From Chondrosia reniformis (lineage: Eukaryota > Porifera > Demospongiae > Chondrillida > Chondrillidae): a DNA stretch of 64,000 nucleotides. Numbering within the stretch: position 1 is the stretch's first letter; every line of letters starts with the position of its first letter. Positions 36,791 through 48,846 of this stretch are shown piece after piece. The translations under genes and the position numbers were made by a program. A model generated the notes under the pieces. That model was not told the origin of the DNA, searched no databases, and saw nothing but the letters and a program-made list of their open reading frames with translations. Location: positions 6,875,001-6,939,000 of the forward strand of contig OX359195.1 of NCBI GenBank assembly GCA_947172415.1, in the 5' to 3' direction.

Positions 36791-38620
36791 CGATATAAAT
36801 GCTACACCATTAAAGGTCGTATAGTAGAAATTTAATGTACATTAAGTGCTGTAACTCTTCCAAATGAAAAGATATGAATCTGAAACTCTATCTCAGTATT
36901 CACAAAGATGTATGTAAGGTTTTCATTGAGTTTTGCAAATTTTGATATCTATTCTAATTTGCCCTATCTCTCACCATACGTAATGTATGATGAGAGATAG
37001 GGCATGCAAACTTCTAAAATTCTTTGGAAATGTTTCATACATGTCTGTGAATGCTAACATCAAGTATTAGCTTCACATCTTGCTGTTTGTTGGAGTTACG
37101 ACCCTTAATGTACATTAAAATCTGCCCTACAATATTAATGTACGTATGGTGAAGAGATGGGCAAATATGAACAAAAATTAAAACTTTTAAAACTCATTGG
37201 AAATGTTTCATACATGTCTGTGAATGCTGAAATCAAGTATTAGCTTCACATCTTGCTGTTTCTTGGAATTACGGCCCTTAATGTACTTTAAAATCTACCA
37301 TACAAGTTTAATGTACGTATGGTGAGAGAGATAGGGCAAATATGAACAAAAATTAAAACTTCTGAAACTCTTTGGAAATGTTTCATATATGTCTGTGAAT
37401 ACGGACATCAAGTATTGGCTTCACATCTTGCTGTTTGTTGGAGTTATGGCCCTTAATATAATGTACTTTAAAATCAACCTTACAAGTTTAATGTATTGTG
37501 AGAGATAGGGCAAATATGAACAAAATTTGAAACTTCTGAAACTCTTTGGAAATGTTTCATACATGTCTGTGAATGCTGACATCAAGTATTAGCTTCACAT
37601 CTTACTGTTTGATGGAGTTACCACCCTTAATGTACATTAAAATCTCCAACACAAAGTTAATGTATTGTGAGAGATAGGGCAAATATGAACAAAATTTGAA
37701 ACTTCTAAAATTCTTTGGAAATGATTCATACATGTCTGTGAATGCTGACATCAAGTATATTGGCTTCACATCTTGCTGTTTGATGGAGTTACGACCCTTA
37801 ATGTACATTAAAATCTCCAACACAAAGTTAATGTATTGTGAGAGATAGGGCAAATATGAACAAAAATTGAAATTTCTAAAACTCTTTGGAAATGATTCAT
37901 ACATGTCTGTGAATGCTGACATCAAGTATTAGCTTCACATATTATATACTGTTTGATGGAGTGACGACCCTTAATGTACATCAAAATCTCCAACACAAAG
38001 TTAATGTATGGTGAGAGATAGGGCAAATATGAACAAAAATTGAAATTTCTAAAACTCTTTGGAAATGATTCATACATGTCTGTGAATGCTGACATCAAGT
38101 ATTGGCTTCACATCTTGCTGTTTGATGGAGTTACGACCCTTAATGTACTTTAAAATCTAACATACAAGTTTATTGTATTGTGAAGAGATAGGGCAAATAT
38201 GAAAAAAAATTGAAACTTTTAAAACTCTTTGGAAATGTTACATAAATGTCTGTTAATACTGACATCAAGTATTAGCTTCACATCTTACTGTTTGATGGAG
38301 TTACAACCCTTAATGTACATTGAAATCTCCAACAAAAAGTTAATGTATGGTGAGAGATAGGGCAAATATGAACAAAAATTAAAACTTCTAAAACTCTTTG
38401 GAAATGTTTCATACATGTCTGTGAATGCTGAAATCAAGTAGTAGCCTCACATCTTGCTGTTTGTTGGAATTACGGCCCTTAATGTACTTTAAAATCTACC
38501 ATATAAGTTTAATGTATGGTGAGAGATAGGGCAAATATGAACAAAAATTAAAACTTCTGAAACTCTTTGGAAATGTTTCATACATGTCTGTGAATGCTGA
38601 AATCAAGTATTAGCTTCACA
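36791..38620. repeat. Satellite array: one F monomer, then R monomers
   Basis: One diverged F monomer up to about 36980, a palindromic junction, then about ten R monomers. The final ACA (38618-38620) is the target-site duplication of the CACTA element. Confidence 0.88.
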
Positions 38621-38645
38621 CACTGCAAGAAAAAGGGCAATTTGC
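38621..38645 (+). repeat. CACTA left terminal inverted repeat
   Basis: CACTGCAAGAAAAAGGGCAA at the left terminus, followed by repeated TTTGCAAG/GTTTGC subterminal motifs. Confidence 0.9.
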
Positions 38646-39800
38646 TATAGTTTGCAAGTTTTTCAAACTACTGATTTACAGAACGTTTGCTAACATTTAC
38701 ACACAAGCTGGTTTGCATAAGGTTTGCAGAGCGTTTGTGTACTGTGGTTTTGTCACCAATTAATTCAGAAAGTCCTATATAAACTATACACAGAGGTGAA
38801 GCTTAGTGGAAGTGATAATGATATTCATTAACCAATTAAACGATTAAAATGGATTCTCAGGCTAGAGCAACGTTGCTAATGATTCCAGCACCAGCGCCTT
38901 TCGGTGGAACAGATATAGGCTAAATATATCCAAAAGGTAAGATAAATAACTATACATCACTGTTAAAAGGCAAAAGTTGCCGTATTTTTATCATTTAGCA
39001 GCCTTAATTCCGTTTCACTTATGCTTAGTTAGTAATTTCAATATTTACCCCCTTTGAGTTGAAAGGCATAGAAAGGTTCAAACTCACCATAAATAGTTAT
39101 CTTAGTTGTTGCTTGCCATTACAGTGAATGTTAAACGCAAAAGTTTTACCAAACTATTGTATGTTCGTATGTATGTTTATAGATGTGATTGATCTTATAT
39201 CTTTCATGGGTATTCTAGATAGTTTAAAATCGCACATGATAATATCTTAGAAGGAATCGCCTGACTCCTCAGTGGTCTTTGCTAAGGTAAGAAGCAGATT
39301 AAGTACCTTAAGTATACGTAGTACTTACATGGAACGGAATGTCCTAGGCCTGTATACAATTAAGATTTTAGCTACTCTGATAGAGAGAACAGCAGAAGTA
39401 TAGTCATTAGAAAATATAAACAGTCGATTATCCAGTGTTTATAATTAACTTATGTACAAACTGTACAATCATCAACATATAAAAAAGTGCGTATATTCAA
39501 TTAATGTTAGTCCTATATCCTGATAGCTATACGTAATTAATTATTAGTGTACAGGATTATGGGTGTATTGACTTGTTTATTTTTATGTTCTTACCTATAC
39601 AACATACATGTTTATAACTTAGAGAATTAACTATTTTAATTATACGTACCAACATGGGGAATTCGAAAGGATGTCGTTATGCTTACTTCTTATTGTGTAT
39701 AAATGTAGCATAAAAGTCACTGGATTGAAAGGTTTATGTATAATAAGGATGATAATTAACAACTGTACACAGTTATATAGTGTTAAGAGAAATTTACAAA

Positions 39801-40565
39801 CTATTCAGTTCTATTGTCTTTACTTTGAGCACCTAAGAGGACCATCCTCCCTGCCCTGCATCCTCCCTCCAAAATCCTATTCCTGTAAAACTCCCTAATT
39901 GCTAACTTAGATGTATTATATTGTTTTCTTTTTGTGTCTAATTCTATTCCTAATTCCTCTACCTTATCCCTATATTGCCTAATTTCATGTACTGCCCTAT
40001 CTTCTAGATTTTTCAATTCACTTACATGCCTATTAACTATGTACTGCTCTGGTAAGCTAAGCCTATCCTTAATTACATTTTCTGCAGCTAATGCATGCTT
40101 ATGAAACTCGGTATCTATTTTACGAGACTTTGGCTGTATGTCAGTGTGTCCTATCTCTTCTCTACCTTTCCCTACTGTATCGTATACTTTACATTTCTTA
40201 ATCCAATCTGAAGTACGCTGAAGATTTGTTTCTCTAAAGTAGGCATCCCATTTCTCATGGTCATAGGGTAGGTCATCTGGGTCCTCTTCAGGTCTCACTA
40301 ATGTCAATTTCGGTCTTTCTCCGTTGTCTTCCAATTCATGGTTCTCGGTAAAACCTTGTTGCTGAGCATCCTGTGGTTTCTTCTTTTCAGAATTTGGGGG
40401 TGTAAGCAGATCAGCCGGCACAAGCATGCTAGGGTTAGGATCATATTCAAAAACTCTTCTGGTTCTTTCAAGATTCAGCTTCCTTCTAACACGTTGTTTT
40501 CTCCTTTGTCTTATTTTCTTCTTCCAGAGGTCTTCTGATGTTTTTGGATAATGGTAATTTGCCAT
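39801..40565 (-). CDS. Accessory ORF of the CACTA element, unknown function
   Basis: About 254 aa from MANYHYPKTSEDL. The ATG lies just inside a good acceptor (TTTTACAG at about 40569-40576). Very basic N-terminus (KKKIRQRRKQRVRRK, nuclear localisation-like), a Pro/Ser-rich middle (LLTPPNSEKKKPQ), an acidic DPDDLPYDHEKWD segment, and a C-terminal coiled coil (SELKNLEDRAVHEIRQYRDK). No recognisable family. Could be a transposon-encoded DNA-binding accessory protein or a captured host exon. Confidence 0.6.
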   Translation of the reverse strand: MANYHYPKTSEDLWKKKIRQRRKQRVRRKLNLERTRRVFEYDPNPSMLVPADLLTPPNSEKKKPQDAQQQGFTENHELEDNGERPKLTLVRPEEDPDDLPYDHEKWDAYFRETNLQRTSDWIKKCKVYDTVGKGREEIGHTDIQPKSRKIDTEFHKHALAAENVIKDRLSLPEQYIVNRHVSELKNLEDRAVHEIRQYRDKVEELGIELDTKRKQYNTSKLAIREFYRNRILEGGCRAGRMVLLGAQSKDNRTE

Positions 40566-40766
40566 GCTGTAAAATTTTGTATGCATGGAGTAATTAGTAA
40601 TACCAGTACCAGTACACATGCATTCATGACACATGGACACCAATGTATGCAGATAGGGTTGTTGTAGGACTAGTACTATAGGCTATACAACTCCAAACAT
40701 GTAAGCTTGCCAGTCCAATGGTTTATTTTCAATTAAGCTATATATTATAAGTTTGTTTTTAGGTGA

Positions 40767-42085
40767 TTAGATTGGTATAGCCCGAAGCAGGCTCCCCATG
40801 TTCTAAGCTTGATTATTAGATTGGTACAGCCCGAAGCAGGCTCCCCATGTTCTAAGTTTGATTATTAGATTGGTACAGCCCGAAGCAGGCTCCCCATGTT
40901 CTAAGCTTGATTATTAGATTGGTACAGCCCGAAGCAGGCTCCCCATGTTCTAAGTTTGATTATTAGATTGGTACAGCCCGAAACAGGCTCCCCATGTTCT
41001 AAGCTTGATTATTAGATTGGTACAGCCCGAAGCAGGCTCCCCATGTTCTAAGTTTGATTATTAGATTGGTACAGCCCGAAGCAGGCTCCCCATGTTCTAA
41101 GTTTGATTATTAGATTGGTACAGCCCGAAGCAGGCTCCCCATGTTCTAAGCTTGATTATTAGATTGGTACAGCCCGAAGCAGGCTCCCCATGTTCTAAGA
41201 TTGATTATTAGATTGGTACAGCCCGAAGCAGGCTCCCCATGTTCTAAGCTTGATTATTAGATTGGTACAGCCCGAAGCAGGCTCCCCATGTTCTAAGTTT
41301 GATTATTAGATTGGTACAGCCCGAAACAGGCTCCCCATGTTCTAAGCTTGATTATTAGATTGGTACAGCCCGAAGCAGGCTCCCCATGTTCTAAGTTTGA
41401 TTATTAGATTGGTACAGCCCGAAGCAGGCTCCCCATGTTCTAAGTTTGATTATTAGATTGGTACAGCCCGAAGCAGGCTCCCCATGTTCTAAGTTTGATT
41501 ATTAGATTGGTACAGCCCGAAGCAGGCTCCCCATGTTCTAAGTTTGATTATTAGATTGGTACAGCCCGAAGCAGGCTCCCCATGTTCTAAGTTTGATTAT
41601 TAGATTGGTACAGCCCGAAGCAGGCTCCCCATGTTCTAAGATTGATTATTAGATTGGTACAGCCCGAAGCAGGCTCCCCATGTTCTAAGATTGATTATTA
41701 GATTGGTACAGCCCGAAGCAGGCTCCCCATGTTCTAAGATTGATTATTAGATTGGTACAGCCTGAAGCAGGCTCCCCATGTTCTAAGTTTGATTATTAGA
41801 TTGGTACAGCCCGAAGCAGGCTCCCCATGTTCTAAGATTGATTATTAGATTGGTACAGCCCGAAGCAGGCTCCCCATGTTCTAAGATTGATTATTAGATT
41901 GGTACAGCCCGAAGCAGGCTCCCCATGTTCTAAGATTGATTATTAGATTGGTACAGCCCGAAGCAGGCTCCCCATGTTCTAAGCTTGATCATTAGATTGG
42001 TACAGCCTGAAGCCAGGCTCCCCATGGCCATGTTCTAAGATTGATTATTAGATTGGTACAGCCCGAAGCAGGCTCTCCACATTCT
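40767..42085. repeat. 49-bp minisatellite inside the CACTA element, about 27 copies
   Basis: Unit ATTAGATTGGTACAGCCCGA plus AGCAGGCTCCCCATGTTCTA and a short tail; nearly perfect copies. Each unit contains AGCC-N7-GGCT, able to form a small hairpin. Not coding. Confidence 0.95.
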
Positions 42086-42988
42086 TATAGTCATTGTTTT
42101 ATTATTTAATGGCAAACAGGTACAATGTACATAATTGACAGGTCCAACCTGAAACATTATTATAATTGCCAACTAATGTTTCATGTGTGCATTTATATAT
42201 CTTTAAGAGTCAAACTGTTAACTTACTTCTTGATATACAGGTAAACATCAAGTTAATACAGGAACAGAACAACAGAACTATAACTTTAACCTTTCCTCTA
42301 TATATAACTCATTAAAAATGATATCCCTCCAAAATGTCATGCCCTTGTCATGTGATTTACTATTTATAACATTTATCCTTGACAAAAATGTGTATTTTTA
42401 GAGCTTGAGATTACATATATACTATATACTTTTATGGAACATCTAAAATAGGAAACCAGTTCTGAGCATGCTCAAAGGCACATGGTATAGAGCTTCTTGC
42501 ATAACTGTGTGCGCTTTCAAATAACATTATAATATTAATAAAATTATTATGGCTATTACGTATCATGTACACCATATAATATATAGAGGCATTTAATTAG
42601 TATATACATCTAGATTTAAATTATATTATTACGTATAATAAAGCTGTGAAATCTGCAATAAAATAATAAAATCCCATGGAAGGTCATACTAAACATATGT
42701 ACACCTATATAAATTATTTTATGTATGCAAATTGCTGTACATTTTAAAAATCAATTGCAACAAAACAGAAATATAATAGAACCACAGACAGCTATACATA
42801 GCTGTTTCGAGCTTCTTGGCTCTCATCAGTGTGGTGCACTATATATAAAATGTGAGCTCAGCACAAGTCAGCCATTTTCCTATACAAGCAATTTCATTAC
42901 ATGCATAAGGAAATTAATAAATGGCAAATCATTATAAGAGATTTGCATCACAGCTCAAAAAGTTTATGATCATATATATTGAATAAAA
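42086..42988. other. Gene-free stretch of the CACTA element
   Basis: AT-rich sequence between the minisatellite and the transposase stop. Probably the 3' UTR of the transposase plus spacer. Nothing else seen. Confidence 0.5.
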
Positions 42989-45900
42989 TCACAGAGGGAT
43001 TTGACTAACAATAAGTACTCTGTCAGAACCACGTCTAGTTCCAAAATGAACATCTGCTTCTAGCCAAATGACACGTGAGCAAATGTTCTGAATAGGAATA
43101 AAAACGGAATGGATTTCCAAAGAAGTGGTCCAAATCTCACAAGGTGTACCTAGCCAATATCTGAATTCATCTGGAATAAAAAAATTTACATTGGCAAACC
43201 AAACAGAGTGTACATTTGTCAATCCACTTGCAACTGTAACCTGAGTGGAAACCTTAATGAAATAATTTATCCTACAAAGGCTGGTAGCCTGTGTTGCAGT
43301 ATCTTTATGTGCTAGCACACGACTGCAGGCATGAAACCTGCCTTCAAAGGAACCAATAGTAGAGCCATTTATCCTAACACAGTTACATTTTGAACATAGT
43401 ATACCGATGTCAATTTGGCCTTCAAAAAGTCCACAGGAAATGACAATTAAAGCTTCTTTGGTAACTCTATCTAAAGATGACTCAAAAATAGGTGGTAAAG
43501 GAATCACTGATCTACTTCCTATCTTATCACTGGAAATAGGTTTAAAGCAGACAGAAAGAGAGCCTTTCAAATTGGTGTAACCCAACAGAGGACCAAAGTC
43601 ATCTTGGTATTCTTGGGGCAAACTTGAGGTAACAGTAAAATCAAGCATGCAAAATTTTCTCATAAGTTGGATCTCCACACTTCTGTTATTGGTTGGATAT
43701 CCACCTAATAAACCATTCATCCTCTCAAAAGCAAATAACCAAAAACTATACACTGGGCCAAAGTCCCTTATACACTCCTGTAGATGAAGGTGTAAATGCA
43801 TATTGGGAGTCAAATACTTAGGGGAGTACAAAGCCTCAGTTTGTATACAAAAATCAGTTAACAATTTATGGGCCTCAGCAATTTCATGTGGTTTAATTAT
43901 TCTAGAGCAAAGTATACTGCATGCCTTTACAAACGTTTGCCAACATTTGTAATCATTAATTGGTAGAATAGGCCTTAAGCAAGGCAGGGAAAACAATAAG
44001 ACCCAATTTTTCCACTGATCGGCACTGAAGGAAGAAAACCCAGAGGACAGCTTAAATGGTATTCTTCCAACATCAGATGGACCAATAAAATTATCTACCT
44101 TTTCCTGGATGGATTGGAAATCATTAGGCTTAAGTTTTCCAGTCTCTTTCCAAATTGTCATCATATGCTTTGCAGTTCCTAATAGTAAATTGTGCATGGG
44201 GTCGATGATAACCATTCTGGTAGGGTCAAAGTAAGGCAATTCTAAAAGCACTGAATACTTGATCCCATACTCTTGCTGTATCTTCCTTTGCGCCTGTTGA
44301 GAAGTAGCTAAATGCCATTTGTCTGCAAAAGAATGAACAAGTGACAGCTCCCTTTTTGGCCAGTTTTCAGTGTCAAACCCACCATAATTGGGCTTGTTAA
44401 TGTCCGCTGCATATGTAAAAGCTTTTAAACATTTGAGGCATCCTCTATGGGCATTAAAATTCACAAAACCTGACACTTTCCTAGCCGCAGGGGTATCACA
44501 TGCAACACACAACAGAACTGCTCTAGCAAGTATTTTCCCACAGTCAGTACTTATTTCTACTCCATTGTTCCAAAATGCCTTCAATTCAGCAACTAATGGT
44601 TCTAATATGAAGTTTAGGTTAGCAGGTTCTTTTGGACCGGGTATAAGACCAAGCAACAAAATGTTTTCTGGCTTAAATCTCTCGACCCTTGGTAAATTTT
44701 GTATAGCCAAATAAATTGCACCCAAAGAATATGGGGTATGATCAAAGGGCTGAAAAAAATCTAAATTTAACATAAATGCAAAAGTGTGCACACTACTTAA
44801 TAAAGGCAAAGACTTATATTCCTGAAATTCCTTCCATATACTTCCATGGTAAACATCAGTGAGGTCAGGAGTTGGACCAACATTACGCCAATGTTGACAC
44901 TTTTCCAGCATGCCTTTACGCATCAATATAGCTTCCAAACCTGTTTTAATACTTTTATAACAATAAATCATCTTTGGAAAATAAAGAGTTTTACCTGCAG
45001 AAGTTCTATAGGATTTAAATAGAGGTTGATTGCAAGGCCTACGTTTGGATGGGTGTGGATGGTGTGGAAACTTGGCATAGCTACAGTATGCCTGCCTCTT
45101 TGAAGAATTTAGTCTTTCACCTAGAAGGTCTTCAGACTTATAAATAGAATTACACTTTTGGCAATAAATGTACTTTTGAAAGGTGTCTTTTATATTAGTG
45201 GCTTTCTTAACCTGATAAACAGTTCTTGGCAATTTGCCTACAAATTCAGACATAGGTCCATTAGGAAACCGTTTCAGCATAGCCTCGAAAAATTTCACAA
45301 TAAACAATAGAAAGATGGATAGAGTAGCATTTGATAATTTAGCTACAGACTGGATAGCTAACAGGAAGTGGGAATATAGAATAACCAACTTGTTGTGCCC
45401 ATTGTCAGGACACGGAGATGTTTGCTCTTCATAACAATCATTGATAATGTCTTCCATCTCTTCCGGGTCAACTAGAAGATCAAGGGATTCACCTTCTTCT
45501 TCATTACCACTCATGTCACTATCAGAGTCAACAGCCTATGTTAAATATCAGAAAATGCCATTTCTCTAACTCATATAATTGACCTGCAGTCATGCACTTC
45601 AGTGCACTCACTTCTAAATGCTCATTTCCTCCAACTAAATTCTCCAAAGAAGTATCGATTGGTATTCCTTGTTCTTGGACTTCCCTTGGTATGGAGTCCT
45701 GCCAACACATATAAAGGCACTATTGGACAACTAAATCCATGATGCATTCAATGCATACAGTACAGCAGTGCCTTCTACATACTGAAAGTATATGCATGTA
45801 TACCATTGCTTGATCTTCATTGTGGGCTTCTTCAGATGCATGCTCTCCAACTGAATCTGATTGACATTCCTCAACTTAATTAAGAGAAGGCATAAAGGGG

Positions 45901-46423
45901 TACTTTTAAGGTTTATTTAATCTTAATTGTTTAACAAAGTCTATATAAAATCAACATGCATGCAGCCATACCAGTTAATATAGCTCTACAGGATTTATAT
46001 ACATTTTAAAGGGAATATAGGCTATATCAATAATGCATGACTGAATTAATAATTGCATGCATATTATATAACACAAATACTTTGAGTTTCTTTCTTGACC
46101 ATGGTATACAGCTTCTCATACATACAATATAGTAAAATTAGTTTCAACTATGCTCTCATAATCTTTGGAATGGTACATCCTTTGACTTTTGAGCGTTTAA
46201 ATGTACCATCCCAAAGATAAGTTTGACGCAGCTATAAGGAATCCTTATTCTATTATGTACTCATAATATCTACATCCATTAATTATTGTTATGCATATAT
46301 ACCAATACTATTCTGCCAGCAATTCAGTTGCTTGTTGTAAAAAAGCTTCTTATGTCTCCAATATGCAGTTTTGGATAAGTTGGTATTACAATGAGGGCAT
46401 ACGTATTTGCTTTCACTTTCCAT
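42989..46423 (-). CDS. CACTA/EnSpm transposase (tnp2-like)
   Basis: Exons 46303-46423, 45804-45874, 45612-45698 and 42989-45535 sum to 2826 nt (941 aa). The N-terminus MESESKYVCPHCNTN is a C2H2-like zinc finger (CPHC...WRHKKLFY) typical of these proteins, followed by an acidic region. The large exon carries the transposase core: LNLDFFQPF (likely first catalytic Asp), GLIPGPKEP, the CDTPAARKVSGF and HRGCLKC block, and DPMHNLLLGTAKHM. The reading frame is intact, consistent with an active or recently active element. It cuts and pastes DNA at the CACTG termini. Confidence 0.9.
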
Positions 46424-46728
46424 GACAAAATGAAGAGAAATGAGAGCTGATTGAGCTTGCAGGGCTTATATTCTTTTCTGCTGGTAAAACACGTGCATGC
46501 TGCTAAATATCATGAGATTAAAGTCACCTGATTTACAAAGCTAGATTTGATTGGTCCTTTATATATGGACAAGGAAGAAAGTAAGCTGATTGGCTATTTA
46601 AATATGGTCATAAAACCTGCTTCCTGTATAGGAGGTCCAAAAATTCCAATGAATTTCATTAATTTTGGAGGGATTTATTCTGGCTCGGGAAGTTTGCAAT
46701 TGTGCATTAGATTTGAATCTTAAAAGAA

Positions 46729-48290
46729 ATGACTAACTTTAACAGAGATCCAAGATTTGTCTTCACAGATCCTGCTAGAGGTTTGCTCTACTATAGGTGT
46801 AATCATGTGTTTCATGTATTGCAGATTTAGCTAATACATGCAAACATATACATACCTAATTGCAGTTTTAGAGGAACTCACAGATTCAGAAGACGATGCA
46901 GGAAGCCTTAGCCAAGGACAGAGTAGCAACTATAACTTGGAAGAACCTGCTCCATACTTTGGAGGAATGACAACAACAGGTATATAAACTTCATTAAAAC
47001 TATATACATTGTCCAGTCCACAATTAAAAATTGTTTGTTTAAACAGTTTTAAGACAACTGAATTCAACTGTCACAGCCATTAAGTCAAAACTTTGTAGCT
47101 TAGAGATGGCAAATGAGACTCTAACCAATCGGTTTGAAAGATTAGAGCAGGAACAACAATTGCCAACACCCCCTTCTTCTTCTTCAAGTTCTCCTGTGAC
47201 AAATCAGTCAAGTTCTATTTTACTGACATCTCCAAAGATCACTAGAAGAATCACAGGAAGAATTTCTGTTAGTGTCATGCATGAATTTAGTTTTTAAGGA
47301 TATACATTCATTGTACATCAATTTTGGATCATATACAAATTAAAATTATTTTCTAAATGCACATGTACATTGTAAATTCATCAACAGCAAGCTATACAGA
47401 GAGTGCATTCAAACTTGCCAGATGAGAAAAAATTTGATTTAAACAAAAGGTAAAATCTTACATATCTGTACTATAGCTGCACTGCATATAGTTCAAATTT
47501 TTATTTTATACCTCCTTTTAAGCCTACTGAGTCCAGAAAACCAACAAACAAGAAAAAACATTTTAGATGAGGTTCATTTACATATGCCTGAAGAAAGAAA
47601 TGAACTTTTAATATGTAAGTAAATGCAACTTATCCCATGCAAACTGCACAGTATAGCTATTTAGTGGGAACTAAGCGCTTATTTGAAAATCTTAAAAGAA
47701 AGAGAAGATTTGCTATTCTAACTGATGAACAGAACACCTCAAGAAAGTTAACATCAAGAAAAAGACAGAGAAGAATTAGGGTGAACTATTTATAGACAGC
47801 TTAACTCAGTCAGTCTGACCTTATGTTATCAAATGTTTCATAGAAATATGAGAACAGAGCATCACAAGCCAAATCCCATCAAGGAGAAATGTTTAGGGAC
47901 ATCGGAGTTGACCATATGACAGAAGAGTCAGAAACTGAAGACCCTGTAACAAGAAAAACAAAGATAGTATTACACAAACTTCCATGGCGATCAAATGGTA
48001 AAATATGACCATGCATGCATGTGTAAACTATATACACATAAATGTCATATACAATTCCACAGAAGCAACTGAACTATTGCATACTCTAGACAGAAAATAT
48101 GAAGAGACCCTAACCAATAAACCTTACAGAACTTCTAAGCTTGATAGGATTGATGGAGCACCATCAGCTAGAATGCCACCGAGGGGAACTGCTTCTTGGA
48201 TCATTAGTAGCACCTGGCAAGGTATAAATTGATTTTATTTGATTAGTAAAACTGTATGGAACCTTAAATTACTGTTCTGCAGAAACATGA
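46729..48290 (+). CDS. Second CACTA-encoded gene, nine exons, unknown fold
   Basis: Exons 46729-46780, 46866-46979, 47047-47267, 47388-47449, 47523-47614, 47665-47780, 47844-47997, 48063-48221 and 48283-48290; 978 nt, 325 aa; every junction keeps frame. Start MTNFNRDPRFVF; acidic LEELTDSEDDAG; coiled-coil VTAIKSKLCSLEMANETL; Ser/Pro linker; a basic patch (TKRLFENLKRKRRFA and RKLTSRKRQRRIR); C-terminal SWIISSTWQET. Divergently transcribed from the transposase, with about 305 bp between start codons. By analogy with plant En/Spm TNPA it may bind the subterminal GTTTGC repeats; that is inference. Confidence 0.75.
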
Positions 48291-48821
48291 ATGGCACTAA
48301 GCTGTGATCCTACTGCACAAATGACTGCAAGCACAGGAGAGTGATCTAACTTTAAACTTTAACAACATAAGTTTCACCTTTATATACATTACAAATACAT
48401 CCCAAATATATACACACTTACTTGAATTTGTATTCACATTTTTGTTAATTCTCCAACTACTTTATCGATGTAGCCATTTTAATTTGACTTTGCGCAATAC
48501 ATATAAATGATTAAAGGATAAGGTCATGATCATGCAAAAAAGGTCATTCATTTATTGAATTAGTACTAATGATATTCATAACTTTCACACCTCACCTGCC
48601 GAAACAGGCCTACTTAAAATGATATTCATAGAATCAATATTATTCATAATCTAAAATAACAAACTATAAAAACTTTGCTTCTGACAATGTATACATTGCC
48701 AACTTCAGCAAACTCTAAGCAAATTCGTTCGTTTGCTCAAGTTTGCATTGTATGTAAACTTAAGGTTTGCTGAAGTGTAAACTAATGGCTTTGCTAGCAA
48801 AACAACTAAGTTTGCACAACT

Positions 48822-48846
48822 GTAAACTGCCCTTATTCTTGCAGTG
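48822..48846 (-). repeat. CACTA right terminal inverted repeat
   Basis: Inverted copy of the left end (reads CACTGCAAGAATAAGGGCAG on the minus strand), 22 of 25 bases matching, followed by the ACA duplication. Confidence 0.9.

Larger units (their letters stand above)
38621..48846. mobile_element. Complete CACTA/EnSpm DNA transposon (10,226 bp)
   Basis: Terminal inverted repeats start CACTGCAAGAA; the first 25 bp of each end match at 22 positions. It is flanked by ACA on both sides (38618-38620 and 48847-48849), and removing the element with one ACA restores an uninterrupted satellite monomer (AGCTTCACATCTTGCTG). A 3-bp duplication and CACTG termini are diagnostic of the superfamily. Subterminal GTTTGC motifs recur within about 200 bp of both ends. 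Internal genes: four-exon tnp2-like transposase (-), nine-exon second gene (+), and an accessory ORF (-). Looks recent and possibly autonomous. Confidence 0.93.

Noticed and set aside
37602-37925. Repeat-containing ORFs (for example at 37602 and 50389) encoding MSAFTDMYE-type repeats
   Set aside because: Open frames arising from satellite monomers whose length happens to be divisible by three; other monomers of the same array are frameshifted.
40767-42085. CRISPR array (49-bp repeats)
   Set aside because: Units are contiguous with no spacers and lie in an animal transposon; it is a minisatellite.
46729-48290. Host gene captured by the CACTA element
   Set aside because: Not excluded, but its divergent arrangement with the transposase and its basic/coiled-coil make-up fit a transposon regulator better.
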